Part shown: in pieces, positions 5,404-6,393 of the stretch | Numbering within the stretch: position 1 is the first letter of the stretch | Layout: every line of letters starts with the position of its first letter | Assembly (NCBI GenBank): GCA_009777165.1 | Contig: WRML01000137.1 | Location: forward strand, 1 to 6,393 | DNA: 6,393 nucleotides | From: Kiritimatiellota bacterium | GTDB taxonomy: Bacteria > Verrucomicrobiota > Kiritimatiellia > RFP12 > UBA1067 | Direction: 5' to 3' | Notes under the pieces: model-generated | What the model was told of the DNA's origin: nothing | Databases searched by the model: none | The model's input: only the letters and a program-made list of their open reading frames with translations | Position numbers and translations under genes: made by a program

Positions 5404-6222
5404 ATGAGAAAGCGTAGTATCAGTTTAATTGTGTTGTTGCTTGCCATCCATATCCTGGGGATGGATGAGATGCCTCAGCTAAACGGAATCAAACTGTTGT
5501 TGGGATGTGGCTGCATTGAGTCGGTTTCCGTCACGCCGACGAACATGATTGTCAGGACGTGTTCCTCAGAGGATATTGCGCGTTGGTGGGGTGTAGAACC
5601 CAATGCGGAGATTATTCTAACTCCAGAGAAGGAGACCGTTTTTGCGGAATGGCATGGTGGGGTAACTCTCTCACCCGTATCCTTTAAGAACAAGCAGAAG
5701 GGGTTCAGAGTCAAAACGAATTCCCGCAATCGTGAAGGAGAGATAATTTTTTATATCGCCTATATCGCCCTGGGCGACACCCCGGCGGAGATGGGGGAGG
5801 ACGATGTGGAGATGGTCATGGACAGAGGGGAATGGGTGACCGCCGAGGTTGCGCGAAAAAGACTGGAGCAAGTGAAGTTAGGCCCTCGGGCATCAATGTT
5901 AATCGAAATGGCAGACGAAATCATGCGGAATCCAGAACGGATGGCTGAAGTAAGAAAAGATCCATGGATGGAAGCGGAGTGGAACGAGCTGATTGAGAAA
6001 GGTTTGATAAAGACGAATGCGGTGGAGAAGAAAGGCGGAGCAACGGTTGGCGGGGCGAAGCCGTCTCCGGCGAGCCGCGAGCAGAAATTAGGAAATGGAA
6101 ATGAGCAATCAGGGATTGAGGAAGAAGGGCAACCCAGACCTCACCGCCTCTGGCGTTATGCCGTCATCCCCCTCGGCCTCCTCGCCGTCCTCTACTTCAT
6201 ACGGAGGAAATCGAAAAACTAA
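5404..6222 (+). CDS. Secreted, membrane-anchored single-domain paralog 4
   Basis: This is 272 residues from the ATG at 5404; 5398 would add only Met-Asn. A signal peptide (1-19, ending IHILG before MDEMPQL) is followed by one family domain: VTPTNMIV, AEIILTP, VSFKNKQKGF (92-101), YIALGDTP and GEDDVEMV. The NP/DP-rich helical segment (173-205, ending KGLIKTN) matches paralog 1. A Gly/Lys/Ser-rich linker leads to a membrane segment starting RLWRYAV (248) and the basic RRKSKN end. The front of the post-domain region resembles paralog 1 while the anchor matches paralogs 2 and 3, so the gene looks mosaic. It is the last of the array and has tail repeat copy 4 in front. Function is unknown; an older, stranded partner of a lost peptidase is my inference. 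Confidence 0.83.
   Translation: MRKRSISLIVLLLAIHILGMDEMPQLNGIKLLLGCGCIESVSVTPTNMIVRTCSSEDIARWWGVEPNAEIILTPEKETVFAEWHGGVTLSPVSFKNKQKGFRVKTNSRNREGEIIFYIAYIALGDTPAEMGEDDVEMVMDRGEWVTAEVARKRLEQVKLGPRASMLIEMADEIMRNPERMAEVRKDPWMEAEWNELIEKGLIKTNAVEKKGGATVGGAKPSPASREQKLGNGNEQSGIEEEGQPRPHRLWRYAVIPLGLLAVLYFIRRKSKN
5920..6018 (+). other. NP/DP-rich helical segment of paralog 4
   Basis: These 33 codons begin IMRNPERMAEVRKDPWMEAE and end WNELIEKGLIKTN. They align gap-free with 2638-2736 of paralog 1. The spacing of NP, M, DP and W is kept although many residues differ, which points to a real structural unit. Confidence 0.5.
6145..6222 (+). repeat. Shared 3' block, copy C (anchor codons only)
   Basis: The 25 anchor codons and stop are almost identical at DNA level to 5221-5298 of paralog 3 (they differ by a few bases such as tat/tac and gtc/atc). 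After the stop the similarity ends within a few bases, and no spacer hairpin or tail repeat follows. This marks the downstream edge of the array. Confidence 0.7.
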
Positions 6223-6393
6223 AGCATTTTAAGTCAATGTGTAGCCGAAATAGGGCGAAGCTCTCGAACATTCCAATGGCAAGGATTTTTTCGTGTCCCG
6301 ATGCGGTCTCCGGCGACCAGGCACATATATGCGTCCCCCCCGACGACCGTCCCCGCGCGGGGGCGAGCCCCCGCGACGAAAAGCGGCGGCGAG
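6223..6393 (+). other. Gene-free flank; return to high GC
   Basis: I see no credible gene on either strand. A run of six T (6286-6291) has no convincing stem before it. From ~6300 the sequence becomes very GC-rich again (26 of 33 bases G/C at 6361-6393), like the first kilobase of the window. Confidence 0.5.
6356..6375. other. GC-rich perfect hairpin
   Basis: CGCGGGGG and CCCCCGCG form a perfect 8-bp stem around a CGAG loop. No T-run follows on the + strand, so it is not a standard intrinsic terminator, although it could still help end the transcript or be part of the flanking gene's leader. Confidence 0.4.

Noticed and set aside
6255..6291. Intrinsic terminator ending in the T-run at 6286-6291
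   Set aside because: Only very short pairings (3-4 bp) can be drawn upstream of the T-run, so a terminator is not supported by eye.
6293..6393. Possible start of a new + strand gene at GTG 6293
   Set aside because: The translation is Arg/Pro-rich, typical of random GC-rich DNA, has no ribosome binding site, and runs off the window.

Overview
The window looks like a piece of a large, GC-rich bacterial genome with an accessory island inside it. The long first protein combines thrombospondin-type-3-like D-x-D-x-D-G calcium loops with a C-terminal HExxH zinc-peptidase motif. From general knowledge, giant secreted proteins of this style are common in the Verrucomicrobiota / Lentisphaerota / Kiritimatiellota / Planctomycetota group. 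That placement is an inference; no rRNA or other marker gene is present.

Layout, all on the + strand. (1) 2-2056 is the 3' part of a large secreted metallopeptidase-like protein whose start lies upstream of the window. Its first ~1.1 kb is very GC-rich (51 of 60 bases G/C at 121-180); after ~1105 the same reading frame becomes clearly less GC-rich. (2) 2068-2952, 3024-3689, 3814-5115 and 5404-6222 are four paralogous genes of a family I do not recognise. Each has a signal peptide and one or three copies of a ~125-residue domain marked by LxLTP, PVSFKNxQKGF and YIALSDTP. Each ends in a single membrane segment with a short basic tail, but in the third paralog an in-frame TGA separates the anchor from the rest. 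(3) 6223-6393 has no gene; GC content climbs back near its end, with a perfect GC hairpin at 6356-6375.

The most striking structure is a short repeat. The last codons of the metallopeptidase gene (…A-N-P-G-C-Q-H-K-N-Q-Y-G-P…stop) recur just upstream of each of the other three paralogs, in one frame and each closed by a stop codon. In the shared core, every base difference I can find is a synonymous third-position change. The copies therefore look like 3' ends of separate, once-functional metallopeptidase genes, each stranded in front of its own downstream gene.

Taken together this resembles an effector/immunity-type locus. It has a variable secreted peptidase with a GC-rich conserved front and a compositionally different C-terminal module, followed by its presumed cognate membrane-anchored partner and an array of older partners. 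Each older partner still carries the tail of the peptidase it once followed. The pairing and the protective role are inference; the repeats, paralogy, motif and composition shift are read from the sequence.
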